Shown here: in pieces, positions 1 through 7,983 of the stretch | Layout: every line of letters begins with the position of its first letter | Position numbering within the stretch: position 1 is the stretch's first letter | Source: Conexivisphaera sp049976725 | GTDB lineage: Archaea > Thermoproteota > Nitrososphaeria > Conexivisphaerales > Conexivisphaeraceae | Assembly (NCBI GenBank): GCA_049976725.1 | Contig: JBMFHR010000001.1 | Span: forward strand, 1-64,000 | Length of the DNA: 64,000 bases | Direction of reading: 5' to 3' | The notes under the pieces: generated by a model | Told to the model about the DNA's origin: nothing | The model's input: the letters and a program-made list of their open reading frames with translations, nothing else | Database searches by the model: none | Program-made: the position numbers and the translations under genes

Positions 1-113
1 CGGCGCTCTCTGGTGGGCGCGTCCTGAGCCGAGGGTCCACGACGAGCCCGCGGAGGCTTTATTGCGCTGCGAGACCATCACCGTTATTAAGGCGGCGGCG
101 AGCTCGCGGCGGC
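1..113. promoter_or_regulatory. Left-edge intergenic region with a promoter for mqnC
   Basis: No complete gene is visible here. A TATA-like ttattaa at 84-90 lies about 27 nt before the mqnC GTG, the spacing expected for a leaderless archaeal transcript. A second AT-rich spot (gctttattgc, 57-66) reads as a TATA box on the minus strand and could drive a gene leaving the window to the left, with a possible GTG at 40; too little of it is present to call. Confidence 0.5.
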
Positions 114-1193
114 GTGCCCGAGGCGGATCCCATCGAGAGGGCGCTGAGCGGCGAGCCCCTGGGCGTGCGCGACATAGAGAGGCTGATGGATGAGGACCTC
201 TGGAGCCTCGGAAGGGCCGCCTCCCGGCTCACGCGCTCACTCTTCGGGGGGCGCGTGACATTCATCTCCAACATGATACTCAACTACACGAACGTGTGCA
301 CCGTCGCGTGCAGGTTCTGCGCGTTCTACAGGCCTCCGGGGCACCCGGAGGCCTACCTCAGGGCGCCAGAGGAGGCCGCGAGGGCCGCCGCCCGCCTCGA
401 CGCGGAACACGGCCTGAGGCAGATACTGGTGCAGGGGGGCGTGAACCCGGATCTGGGTATAGAGTACTACGAGGAGCTCTTCAGGAGGCTGAAGGAGGCT
501 GTGCCGCGCGCCGCTGTGCACGGGCTGAGCCCCATAGAGGTCGACTACCTGTCCAGGAGGGGCAGGATGAGCTACGGCGAGGTGCTGTCCAGGCTGAGGG
601 ATGCTGGAATGGATACGATGGCTGGAGGCGGCGGCGAGATACTGGTCGACAGGGTGAGGCGGATCATAGCCCCGAGGAAGATCAGCGCCGACGCCTGGCT
701 GAGGATAATGGAGGTCGCGCACTCGATGGGCATAATGAGCAACGCGACCATGATGTACGGCCACGCTGAGAACGCCAGCGACCGCGCGGAGCACCTGCAC
801 AGGATACTGGAGCTGCAGCGTAGGACCCGCGGCTTCCTCTCATTCACTGCCTGGAACTTCGAGCCCGGCAACAGCGAGCTGACGCGCGACTATCCTTACC
901 CGATGACCGCCGCCACCCTGCTGCGCGTGGTCGCAGTCTCCCGGCTGGTCTTCAGGGACCTGCTGCCCAACATACAGTCCAGCTGGCTCACGAACGGCCT
1001 GGACGCCGCGCGCCTTGCGATGCTCTTCGGGGCCAACGACTTCGGTGGGACGCTCTTCGAGGAGATGGTGATACCGGCCACGGGCTCGAGGCCTCCGGGT
1101 ATGAACCGGGAACGCATAGTGGACCTCATAAGGTCCATGGGTCTGAGGCCGGCGGAGAGGGACAACTGGTACCGGGTGATCGCCGAATACTAG
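114..1193 (+). CDS. mqnC: Cyclic dehypoxanthinylfutalosine synthase MqnC (radical SAM)
   Basis: Radical SAM enzyme of the futalosine menaquinone pathway that cyclises dehypoxanthinylfutalosine. The cluster-binding CX3CX2C motif is C62, C66, C69, followed by the FYRPPGHPEAY stretch typical of the MqnC/MqnE/CofH group. MqnC rather than MqnE is indicated by QGGVNPDLG, GLSPIEV, GGGGEIL and ATMMYGH, and by the absence of the FIPIKFMPWNT segment found in the paralogue at 17549-18637. The 359 residues match the family. The GTG start is set by the TATA box at 84-90. It is followed after 42 bp by an MTA phosphorylase gene, which suggests a functional link to the nucleosidase step of the same pathway. 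Confidence 0.9.
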   Translation: MPEADPIERALSGEPLGVRDIERLMDEDLWSLGRAASRLTRSLFGGRVTFISNMILNYTNVCTVACRFCAFYRPPGHPEAYLRAPEEAARAAARLDAEHGLRQILVQGGVNPDLGIEYYEELFRRLKEAVPRAAVHGLSPIEVDYLSRRGRMSYGEVLSRLRDAGMDTMAGGGGEILVDRVRRIIAPRKISADAWLRIMEVAHSMGIMSNATMMYGHAENASDRAEHLHRILELQRRTRGFLSFTAWNFEPGNSELTRDYPYPMTAATLLRVVAVSRLVFRDLLPNIQSSWLTNGLDAARLAMLFGANDFGGTLFEEMVIPATGSRPPGMNRERIVDLIRSMGLRPAERDNWYRVIAEY

Positions 1194-1235
1194 CATCCCG
1201 ACAACAAAAAAAGGCACCCGGCCCGATACCGGGGC

Positions 1236-2045
1236 GTGCTGGAGCAGCCGGAGCGCGCACAGGTCGGGATCATAGGCGGGTCGGGGCTCTACTCACTCGA
1301 TGGCCTCGAGGGCGTGCGCGAGCTGAAGGTGCACACGCCCTACGGGGAGCCCAGCGACAGCCTGATCCTGGGGAGGCTGGGAGGGAAGACAGTAGCGTTC
1401 CTGCCGCGGCACGGCAGGGGGCACAGGATACCGCCCCACAGGGTCAACTACCGGGCGAACATATGGGCCCTCAGGAGCCTCGGCGTCTCGTGGGCCATCT
1501 CCGTGTCCGCGGTGGGCAGCCTCGTCGAGGAATATCGTCCGGGCGACCTCGTGGTTCCGGATCAGTTCATAGACATGACGAAGCGCCGGGACTACACGTT
1601 CTTCGACGGACCCAGGGTGGCCCACGTGAGCATGGCGGATCCGTTCTGCGAGCACCTGAGGGGCGAGCTCGTGGCCTCGGCGAACAGGCTGGGGTACCCG
1701 GTACATCCCGCCGGCACGTACGTCTGCATAGAGGGGCCCAGGTTCTCCACGAGGGCGGAGAGCAGGCTGTGGAGGTCCTGGGGGGCCCACGTGATAGGCA
1801 TGACGCTGGTGCCCGAGGTCAACCTGGCGTGCGAGGCCCAGATGTGCTACTCAGTCCTGGCGCTGGTCACCGACTACGATGTCTGGGCGCAGACCCCGGT
1901 GACGGCCGAGGAGGTGACGAGGATAATGGAGGAGAACACGGATAAGGCGAGGCGCGTCCTGGCGGACGTCGTGCGCAGGCTGCCGGACGCTCCCGATGCC
2001 TCCGCCTGCAGCTGCTGTAACTCACTCGCGAGCGCCCTTATATAG
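1236..2045 (+). CDS. mtnP: 5'-methylthioadenosine phosphorylase (MTAP II type)
   Basis: Phosphorolyses methylthioadenosine to adenine and methylthioribose-1-phosphate. The N-terminal GIIGGSGLY phosphate loop, LPRHGRGHRIPPH, GMTLVPEVNLACEAQ and VTDYDVW are all purine-phosphorylase family motifs, and the C-terminal CSCC resembles the disulfide-forming tail of thermophilic archaeal MTAP II enzymes. Length (269 residues) is normal. GTG start; the promoter is unclear, with only an A-tract at 1204-1212 upstream. Its position just after mqnC suggests it may also process aminofutalosine, because no mqnB homologue is seen in the window. That second role is inference. Confidence 0.88.
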   Translation: MLEQPERAQVGIIGGSGLYSLDGLEGVRELKVHTPYGEPSDSLILGRLGGKTVAFLPRHGRGHRIPPHRVNYRANIWALRSLGVSWAISVSAVGSLVEEYRPGDLVVPDQFIDMTKRRDYTFFDGPRVAHVSMADPFCEHLRGELVASANRLGYPVHPAGTYVCIEGPRFSTRAESRLWRSWGAHVIGMTLVPEVNLACEAQMCYSVLALVTDYDVWAQTPVTAEEVTRIMEENTDKARRVLADVVRRLPDAPDASACSCCNSLASALI

Positions 2046-2090
2046 CTAAAACGAAGGCCAATGGGGCGGCATCCCTCAGCATAATGGCAA

Positions 2091-2100
2091 TGCTTATATA
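2091..2100 (+). promoter_or_regulatory. TATA box of the DUF2258-like gene
   Basis: tgcttatata is centred about 30 nt upstream of the TTG at 2127, supporting a leaderless transcript and this rare start codon. Confidence 0.6.
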
Positions 2101-2126
2101 TCATAGTTAGTAAAATGTAATCCACA

Positions 2127-2483
2127 TTGTCGCAGGCCGAGGGGGTTCTCAGGACCGGGCCTGTGCGCAGCAGCGGGTACGCCCTGAAGCTCAGGAGGGT
2201 CGTCAACGCGGCGCTCAGGCAGCGCATCAAGGAGGGCATCCTGAACGCGACGCAGGTCAACGACGAGCTGACGAGGATCAACAAGGTGCTCTATTCCTAC
2301 ATAGTGGAGAGGTACCAGGTGCCGAAGGAGGCCGTGGTGAGCCTGGTGGTCAAGTACTCGATCAGGGACGGCCGCTTCGCCGTGGAGGACGTCCAGGTTG
2401 ACATCTACGAGAGGGACGAGATACTCAGCAACAACATAACCGAGGGCGTGAGGAAGGAGCTGTCCTCGCGGGCCACTCAGTGA
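2127..2483 (+). CDS. DUF2258-like small archaeal protein
   Basis: A 118-residue basic protein resembling the crenarchaeal DUF2258 family of unknown function: an N-terminal SSGYALKLRRVV segment, a central helical region with NKVLYSYIVERYQVP, then a beta-rich half (VSLVVKYSIRDGRF, VEDVQVDIYERDE). There is no signal peptide or membrane segment. The TTG start is placed by the TATA box at 2091-2100. It overlaps the next gene by four bases (GTGA), so the two are probably translated together. Nucleic-acid binding has been suspected for such proteins, but nothing here proves it. Confidence 0.7.
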   Translation: MSQAEGVLRTGPVRSSGYALKLRRVVNAALRQRIKEGILNATQVNDELTRINKVLYSYIVERYQVPKEAVVSLVVKYSIRDGRFAVEDVQVDIYERDEILSNNITEGVRKELSSRATQ

Positions 2484-3655
2484 TCCGCCCTCCAGCGCCG
2501 CGGATCCTGGAGCTCGCTTTTATCCTGGCACTGGATCGCCGGTCCGTGATCGACGCGCGGGTGCTCGGCGGCGCCCTCAGGATCACGGTGACGAACGAGG
2601 GCGTCTACGTGCTCGACCTAGAGGGGAGGCCGGTGTTCTTCGAGCACGCCCTCCGGAGTTACGAGCGGGGGCTGAGCGGCCTCCTCGTCAGGAAGTCGTG
2701 GAGGGGGAACCGGAGGGTGGTGGAGGAGGTGTCGGGGGCCGAGAGGGAACGCGCGCTGGGCGCAGTCTACTCCGCCGTGCGGAGGGCGCTGGAGGAGTCT
2801 GGCAACGGCGATGCCCGGGAGGCGCTGTCGCTCGCGGCCTCGCGCGGGATCGGCTGGCTCAGGGTCGACGAGGCCCGCTTCGCATCCCTCTACATGCCAG
2901 TATCAATACTGCCGCCCGATCAGTACCTCTCGATCGTGCTGCAGGCGACCATCGGGTGCGCGTACAACAGGTGCAGCTTCTGCTCCTTCTACAGGGACAG
3001 GCCCTACAGGGCGAGGGAGCCGCGCGAGTTCGCGGCTCACGCCGCCCAGGTCAGGGACTGGCTCGGCGCCGGCGCGCTCATCAGGCGCGGCATCTTCCTG
3101 GGCGACGCCAATCCGCTCGGGGCGCCGCGCGAGTACGTGCTGGAGTACCTGAGGATCGCGCGTGACGTCTTCCCCGGGCGCGAGGTCCACGCGTTCTCCG
3201 ACTACTTCTCGACGAGGCTGCGGCCGTCGGATTACTCGCTGCTCGCGTCGATGGGGCTCAGGAGGGTCTACATAGGCCTGGAGTCCGGGTCGCGCGATGT
3301 CCTGAGGATCCTCAGCAAGCCGCCCGAGCCCCGCCTCGCCGTGGGCATCGCCAGGTCGCTCGGCGATGCGGGAATATCCCGCGGCATAATAGTGCTAGTC
3401 GGGGCCGGCGGCAGGAGCATGTGGAGGGCGCACGTCGAGGGGACGATGGAGGTCCTGGACTCAATGGACCTGAGCAAGGACGACATCGTGTTCCTCTCGA
3501 GGCTGCTCGTCCGGCCCGACCTTCCGTACGCGTCGGCCGTGAGGGACCACCTGAGCGAGCCCGAGCTGGACGAGCAGGAGGACGAGATGCTCGGGGCGCT
3601 CAGGGCCAGGGGGATCAGGGTGGCCCCCTACGACATAAGGGAGGCCATCTACTGA
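2480..3655 (+). CDS. Radical SAM protein with CX4CX2C motif
   Basis: A 391-residue radical SAM enzyme. The cluster motif is C160, C165, C168 (GCAYNRCSFCSFYR), a CX4CX2C spacing known from a group of HemN/Elp3-like archaeal and bacterial radical SAM proteins. The following SAM-binding parts are visible: FLGDANPLG, FSDYFSTRL, VYIGLESGS and the late GIIVLVGAGG. The N-terminal 150 residues have no motif I recognise. The GTG overlaps the stop of the DUF2258-like gene, and the 3' end runs 7 bp into the convergent methyltransferase gene. Substrate unknown. Confidence 0.75.
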   Translation: MIRPPAPRILELAFILALDRRSVIDARVLGGALRITVTNEGVYVLDLEGRPVFFEHALRSYERGLSGLLVRKSWRGNRRVVEEVSGAERERALGAVYSAVRRALEESGNGDAREALSLAASRGIGWLRVDEARFASLYMPVSILPPDQYLSIVLQATIGCAYNRCSFCSFYRDRPYRAREPREFAAHAAQVRDWLGAGALIRRGIFLGDANPLGAPREYVLEYLRIARDVFPGREVHAFSDYFSTRLRPSDYSLLASMGLRRVYIGLESGSRDVLRILSKPPEPRLAVGIARSLGDAGISRGIIVLVGAGGRSMWRAHVEGTMEVLDSMDLSKDDIVFLSRLLVRPDLPYASAVRDHLSEPELDEQEDEMLGALRARGIRVAPYDIREAIY

Positions 3656-4194
3656 TTGGGCTTCACGCAGGCCACTATACGATCTATATCGACGTCGTCC
3701 GGCTCCCTCTCAGACGTCACCACGAGCCCGGCCGCCTCCGCCGCCGCGTCCAGTTCCCTCGAGGCTTGCGTCGCCCTGTGCGCGCTCACGACGGCAATCC
3801 CCCCGGCCTTCACGACGCGGGCGATCTCCGACAGTGCCCTCTCGAGGTCCTCCGAGAGCTGCACCGCCGTTATGGAGTAGACCGTCCAGAAGGAATCGGA
3901 ACGGAAGGGCATGCGCTCCATGTCGCCGAGGACCAGCTCCCGGCCGCGCCCGCGAGCCGCCACCCTGAGCATGGACGGGCTTATGTCCAGCCCTACCGAG
4001 AGCACCCCGAGCCTCCTGAGCAGTATCCCGGTGCCGCATCCAGCGTCGAGAACAGGGTATCTGGGGGGCGCCATAGCGATCGCGTCCCTGACCTTCGGCT
4101 CCTGCTCGGCCCCGTAGCGCGCCTCGTACTTGGGCGCCTCGGCGTCATAGAGCCTCGCGAGCAGGCTCTTGCGCATGCGCCGCGCGGCGCCCAC
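3649..4194 (-). CDS. SAM-dependent class I methyltransferase
   Basis: Rossmann-fold methyltransferase of the Methyltransf_11/25 type. Motif I is VLDAGCGTGILL, the acidic SAM-binding position follows in VGLDISPSML, and the post-II and IV regions are GDMERMPFRSDSF and VVKAGGIAVV. No substrate-specific domain is present. An in-frame GTG at 4194 lies about 25 nt downstream of a minus-strand TATA (attttaaa, 4216-4223), so it is preferred over the longer open frame that reaches 4233, upstream of the TATA; the ATG at 4176 is the alternative. Convergent with the radical SAM gene. Confidence 0.75.
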   Translation of the reverse strand: MGAARRMRKSLLARLYDAEAPKYEARYGAEQEPKVRDAIAMAPPRYPVLDAGCGTGILLRRLGVLSVGLDISPSMLRVAARGRGRELVLGDMERMPFRSDSFWTVYSITAVQLSEDLERALSEIARVVKAGGIAVVSAHRATQASRELDAAAEAAGLVVTSEREPDDVDIDRIVACVKPNQ

Positions 4195-4296
4195 ACCCCC
4201 GCGGGGTCCGGCCCGTTTAAAATCGGTGCGCACCTTCCGAAGGACCCGGATCCAGCGGTCCTCAATAAATAGTCTCTAGCACGTCCCCCTAGACAT

Positions 4297-4305
4297 ATTT
4301 TTATA
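4297..4305 (+). promoter_or_regulatory. TATA box of mdh
   Basis: atttttata centred 27-28 nt before the mdh ATG, so the transcript should be leaderless. Confidence 0.65.
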
Positions 4306-4328
4306 GTGCGAACGGCGCGGCGATCCGA

Positions 4329-5258
4329 ATGATAACCATAATCGGTACGGGAAGGGTCGGGAGCAGCACCGCCGCGATGATCGCCCTGAAGGAGCTCGAC
4401 GACCTGACCCTGATAGACATAGTGCCGAACCTCCCCCAGGGTGAGGCGCTGGACCTGGGGCACGCGCTGGCCGAGCTGGGCATCGACCTGAGGGTGAGGG
4501 GCAGCAACGATTACAGCGACATGCGGGGCAGCGACATCGTGGTGATAACCGCGGGCTTCCCCAGGAAGCCCGGCATGACGAGGGAGGAGCTCGTGGGCAA
4601 GAACGCGGATGTCGTCAGGTCGATAGTCCTCAACGTGAAGAAGTACGCGCCCGACTCCATAGTCCTGCTGACGACGAACCCGCTGGATCCGATGATATAC
4701 CTCGCGTACAAGCTCCTCGGGTTCCCGAGGGAGCGCGTGATAGGGTTCAGCGGGATACTTGACTCTAGGAGGCTCGCCTACTACGCTTCGCAGAAGCTGG
4801 GCATCGCGCCCAGCTCAATATCGCCCGTCGTGATAGGGCAGCACGGGGAGAAGATGTTCCCCGTGCCCAGGCTGTCCACGGTCGCCGGCGTGCCCCTGCC
4901 GCAGGTGATGTCGCAGAAGGACATAGATGAGATAGTGAAGGAAACTATAGACGCGGGCGCCACCGTGACGAAGCTCAGGGGCTTCAGCAGCAACTGGGCG
5001 CCCGGCGCGGGCATCGCCATGATGGTCGAGTCCATAAAGAAGGATCTCAAGAGGACGTTCTTCGCGAGCGTCTACCTGAACGGCGAGTACGGCATCAGGG
5101 ACGTGACGGTCGACGTCCCGGTGGTGCTGGGCAGGAAGGGAGTCGAGAAGATACTGGAGCTGCCGCTCACCGAGGAGGAGAGGAAGGGATTCCTGGAGAG
5201 CGTGGAGGCCATCAAGGCTAACCTGGCACAGATACCTCCCGAGTACTTCAAGCTGTGA
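4329..5258 (+). CDS. mdh: Malate dehydrogenase
   Basis: Oxidises malate to oxaloacetate in the cytosol. The Rossmann loop IIGTGRVGSS begins at residue 4, and D30 in DLTLID is the acidic residue that normally selects NAD over NADP. Substrate-binding R79 and R85 (GFPRKPGMTR), catalytic D145 and R148 (GILDSRR) and H172 (GQHGEKMFPVP) are all present. Arg rather than Gln in the mobile loop argues for malate over lactate dehydrogenase. The 309 residues and the overall pattern closely resemble crenarchaeal malate dehydrogenases. Own leaderless promoter; single-gene unit, convergent with the MFS gene. Confidence 0.93.
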   Translation: MITIIGTGRVGSSTAAMIALKELDDLTLIDIVPNLPQGEALDLGHALAELGIDLRVRGSNDYSDMRGSDIVVITAGFPRKPGMTREELVGKNADVVRSIVLNVKKYAPDSIVLLTTNPLDPMIYLAYKLLGFPRERVIGFSGILDSRRLAYYASQKLGIAPSSISPVVIGQHGEKMFPVPRLSTVAGVPLPQVMSQKDIDEIVKETIDAGATVTKLRGFSSNWAPGAGIAMMVESIKKDLKRTFFASVYLNGEYGIRDVTVDVPVVLGRKGVEKILELPLTEEERKGFLESVEAIKANLAQIPPEYFKL

Positions 5259-5286
5259 ATATAAAATCAAATCAAAATAAATCTAT
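5259..5286 (-). terminator. AT-rich spacer between convergent genes
   Basis: The 28 bp between the mdh and MFS stop codons are almost pure A/T in a GC-rich genome. On the minus strand they form several T runs, the usual form of archaeal intrinsic terminators, so they probably end the MFS transcript and perhaps the mdh one too. Confidence 0.45.
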
Positions 5287-6615
5287 TTATATTGCTATCT
5301 CCTCCAGCTCGCGCTGCGGGGGTATGTTGCGCATCATCGCCGCGAACAGCGCGATCGCCACGAGCTCCGGGAATATCTCCACCCAGATCCATGCGCCGTC
5401 GAAGCCCAGCACGGGTATCAGGGAGCTGAAGACCAGCGGCCACGCGGCCTGGCCGAGGCTCCAGAAGGCGCCCGACCAGAGCGCGCCCGCCGCCCTCACC
5501 CTCGTCGGAAACGCCTCGGTGTTCAGGCGTATCAGGCCAGCGAACTGCCCGTTGTGCGTGAACAGGTAGAGGAAGTACCATGCCCAGAGCGCGGCGTAGT
5601 CGGGGAAGCGCACGAGCTCCACCAGCGCGAATATCCCGAGCGTCTGCAGCGCCGCGAACGCCACCACGGGCCACTTGCCGCCTATCCTGTCGTTCAGGTA
5701 ACCGTTCGTTATGTATCCTATTATACCTATGAATGAGAGCGTGGCGAACATCGAGATCAACGTCAGGTAATCGAATCCCTTCACCTGCGAGAGGTAGTAC
5801 GGGAACATCGAGTCGCCGACTATGGCCACGCCGGTCGTCATGAAGTTGTAGAACGCGAGTATCAAGGCGGTCCTCCTCAGGTCCGGGGACAGGAGCTGCC
5901 TGTAGGACGGCCTTACCGCTGCCTCCACGTCTACCCTGTACTTGTTCATGAGCTCCTTAACCTTCTCCGCGTCCCCCCGCTTCTCCGCCTCGCGGATCTC
6001 CTTCAGGTGCAGGAAGCGGTCGGTCTCCTTCAGCCTGGTGCGTATTATCAGGACCACTATAGCCGGGAGGAACGCGAAGAGGAACGCGACCCTCCACCCG
6101 TACGTCATGCCCCACTCGCTCAGCGTGAAGAAGGCTATCGCGCTGGCCAGTCCGTAGCCGAAGACCCAGCCCGACTGCATTATCGAGAGTGCCAGGCCCC
6201 TGAGCCTCTTGCCTATCGTCTCCGTCAGGTAAGTCGCACCGGCGCCCCACTCGCTGCCGGTGAACGCCTCGGCGCCCATCCTTATCAGCAGCCAGCTCCC
6301 GAATCCGTTTATGAAGTACTGGAGCATGGAGAACACGGAGGTTCCCAGCAGCGTCAGCTGGAGCAGGAACCTGCGTCCCAGCTTGTCGCCCAGCGGGCCC
6401 AGCACCAGGCTCATGGCGAAGCTCGTGAAGAACCCGGCCGACAGCACGTACGAGTACTCCTGGACCGTGAGGTGCAGCGTCTGCATTATTGGGGTGCCCA
6501 GCAGGAGAACTAGGTTGTCGTCGGTGTTGATGAGTCCCCAGCCGAAGTATATAACAGCGGCTATCAGCACCAGATCGCGCGTCCTGAGCGCGCGTGACCC
6601 TCCGCCAGTTGCCAT
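5287..6615 (-). CDS. MFS transporter
   Basis: A 442-residue major facilitator with about 12 hydrophobic segments. The loop 2-3 signature is GPLGDKLGRRF, and GSEWGAGATYLTET after the fourth segment is typical of the sugar/metabolite-H+ symporter branch. A charged cytoplasmic loop of about 50 residues (KETDRFLHLKEIREAEKRGD onwards) separates the two halves, as is normal. Substrate cannot be read; the sugar-porter look and the M20 hydrolase upstream hint at an organic acid, sugar or peptide-derived compound. A minus-strand TATA (aataaata, 6642-6649) lies about 30 nt before the ATG. Confidence 0.85.
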   Translation of the reverse strand: MATGGGSRALRTRDLVLIAAVIYFGWGLINTDDNLVLLLGTPIMQTLHLTVQEYSYVLSAGFFTSFAMSLVLGPLGDKLGRRFLLQLTLLGTSVFSMLQYFINGFGSWLLIRMGAEAFTGSEWGAGATYLTETIGKRLRGLALSIMQSGWVFGYGLASAIAFFTLSEWGMTYGWRVAFLFAFLPAIVVLIIRTRLKETDRFLHLKEIREAEKRGDAEKVKELMNKYRVDVEAAVRPSYRQLLSPDLRRTALILAFYNFMTTGVAIVGDSMFPYYLSQVKGFDYLTLISMFATLSFIGIIGYITNGYLNDRIGGKWPVVAFAALQTLGIFALVELVRFPDYAALWAWYFLYLFTHNGQFAGLIRLNTEAFPTRVRAAGALWSGAFWSLGQAAWPLVFSSLIPVLGFDGAWIWVEIFPELVAIALFAAMMRNIPPQRELEEIAI

Positions 6616-6669
6616 TTCCGAAGTAGAATGCTGCGCATTAGAATAAATACTTTCTTTATATTGGGGGCT

Positions 6670-7947
6670 CTACTCGCTGCCCCTCGGAGAATTGCATATA
6701 GTGAGCGCCGAGAGGGCGTACGCCTTGGTCCCGGTCAGCAGGTCGGAGAGGCTGATGTACTCCCTGTCCTTGTCGGCCAGGGTGAGCCCGCTGAGCCTCT
6801 TGGCGCCTCCCGGGCCGTAGTTTATCGCCTTGCTCCCGATCGAGTTGTACTTGGGCGCGTTCGAGTACCATATCTCGTAGATCACCTCGACGTCCCTTCC
6901 GGTGAGCTCCCTGTGCGCGTCCTTCACCGCGCGCACGACCAGCTCGTCCTCGCTGACCTCGGTCGGGGGGTTTATCGCGTACGGCAGCTCCTCGACGTTG
7001 TAGCCCGGGTGCCTGCGGTTGAAGTCAGCTATGAACGCGTCCAGCTCGTCCCTGACCTGCATCCAGGTCATGCTGGGCGGGAACCTTATGTCCACGTAGA
7101 TCGAGGCCTCACCGGGCGTCCTCGAGGCCTTCCACGGGAAGCCGCCCTGAACGGCGGCCACGTTCACGATGCCCCTGTAACCCTTGTAGGCGAGCTTCTC
7201 CTCGAGCTTCTCCTTCCAAGCCCTGAACTCCATCACGAACTCGGCCAGCTGCTCTATCTTGTTGGGGACGCCCCTCGACCACGCGGTGTGTATCACCGTG
7301 CCGCCGGAGGCGGTTATCTTGGCCCAGTAGGAGCCGTAGTGCCCTATCATGAGCTTGAGGCCCGTAGGCTCGCCTATTATCACGTAGTCGCCGACGGGCC
7401 CGTGCGCCACGAGGTAGGACGCGCCGCTGCCGTAACCCCTGTACTTCTTGCCCATGTAAGCGTCGACCTGCGACTCCTCTATCTCACCCGCAGTCGCCGT
7501 CAGTATCAGGTCCCCCTTCAGCTCAACCCCCGATTCTATCAGTGCGCGGACGGCCTCGAGGTACGCGGCGTGGGCATTCTTCATGTTGAACGCCCCGGCC
7601 CCGAAGATCCACGTGTCCCCTTCCCTCTCCTCCACGCGCGCCTTGGGGGTCGTCGCTCCCCCGTAGAGGAACTCCTCGGTGCCGGTGAACGAGACGTCAA
7701 GGTGGGCGTCCAGCTGGAGCGACTTCCCGCCACCCTTGCCCCTGAGTATACCTATCACGTTTGGCCTCCCGTCCTCCACCTCCTGCCAGATCACCTTGAG
7801 CCCCAGCTCCCGGTATTTCGAGTACATGTAGGTGCCTATCTCCTGCTCGCTGCCGGTGGGGCTGGGGATGTTCACCAGCTCCGTCAGGGTCCTGACGAGG
7901 CGATCCCTGTCAATTCTCCTCAGGATGTCCTCCTTGGCCACCTGCAA
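6670..7947 (-). CDS. M20-family metallohydrolase (ArgE/DapE-like)
   Basis: A 425-residue homologue of zinc aminoacylases and deacylases. H82 and D84 (LDAHLDV) and E193 (GEPTG) match metal and catalytic positions. Where the family's bridging Asp is expected there is N121 (AFNMKNA), the Glu pair reads GEIEES (155-158), and the last His region reads ADKDREYIS. I recall NMK and GEIE variants in one M20 subfamily, so this may be a subfamily feature rather than loss of activity. The lid domain has IHTAWSRGVPN. It has its own promoter (TTAATTAA at 7973-7980). Its substrate is unknown. Confidence 0.75.
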   Translation of the reverse strand: MQVAKEDILRRIDRDRLVRTLTELVNIPSPTGSEQEIGTYMYSKYRELGLKVIWQEVEDGRPNVIGILRGKGGGKSLQLDAHLDVSFTGTEEFLYGGATTPKARVEEREGDTWIFGAGAFNMKNAHAAYLEAVRALIESGVELKGDLILTATAGEIEESQVDAYMGKKYRGYGSGASYLVAHGPVGDYVIIGEPTGLKLMIGHYGSYWAKITASGGTVIHTAWSRGVPNKIEQLAEFVMEFRAWKEKLEEKLAYKGYRGIVNVAAVQGGFPWKASRTPGEASIYVDIRFPPSMTWMQVRDELDAFIADFNRRHPGYNVEELPYAINPPTEVSEDELVVRAVKDAHRELTGRDVEVIYEIWYSNAPKYNSIGSKAINYGPGGAKRLSGLTLADKDREYISLSDLLTGTKAYALSALTICNSPRGSE

Positions 7948-7972
7948 ACCGGATCGACTCGCGCCAAGTGAT

Positions 7973-7980
7973 TTAATTAA
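7973..7980 (-). promoter_or_regulatory. Palindromic TATA element of the M20 gene
   Basis: ttaattaa centred about 29 nt upstream of the ATG at 7947. It lies just beyond the sufS coding region, whose stop is at 7984-7986. Confidence 0.55.
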
Positions 7981-7983
7981 GTT

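Noticed and set aside
6628..7971. 447-codon open frame on the plus strand
   Set aside because: It mirrors the M20 hydrolase, has no domain motif and is rich in R, P, H and V, as expected for an antisense shadow in GC-rich DNA.
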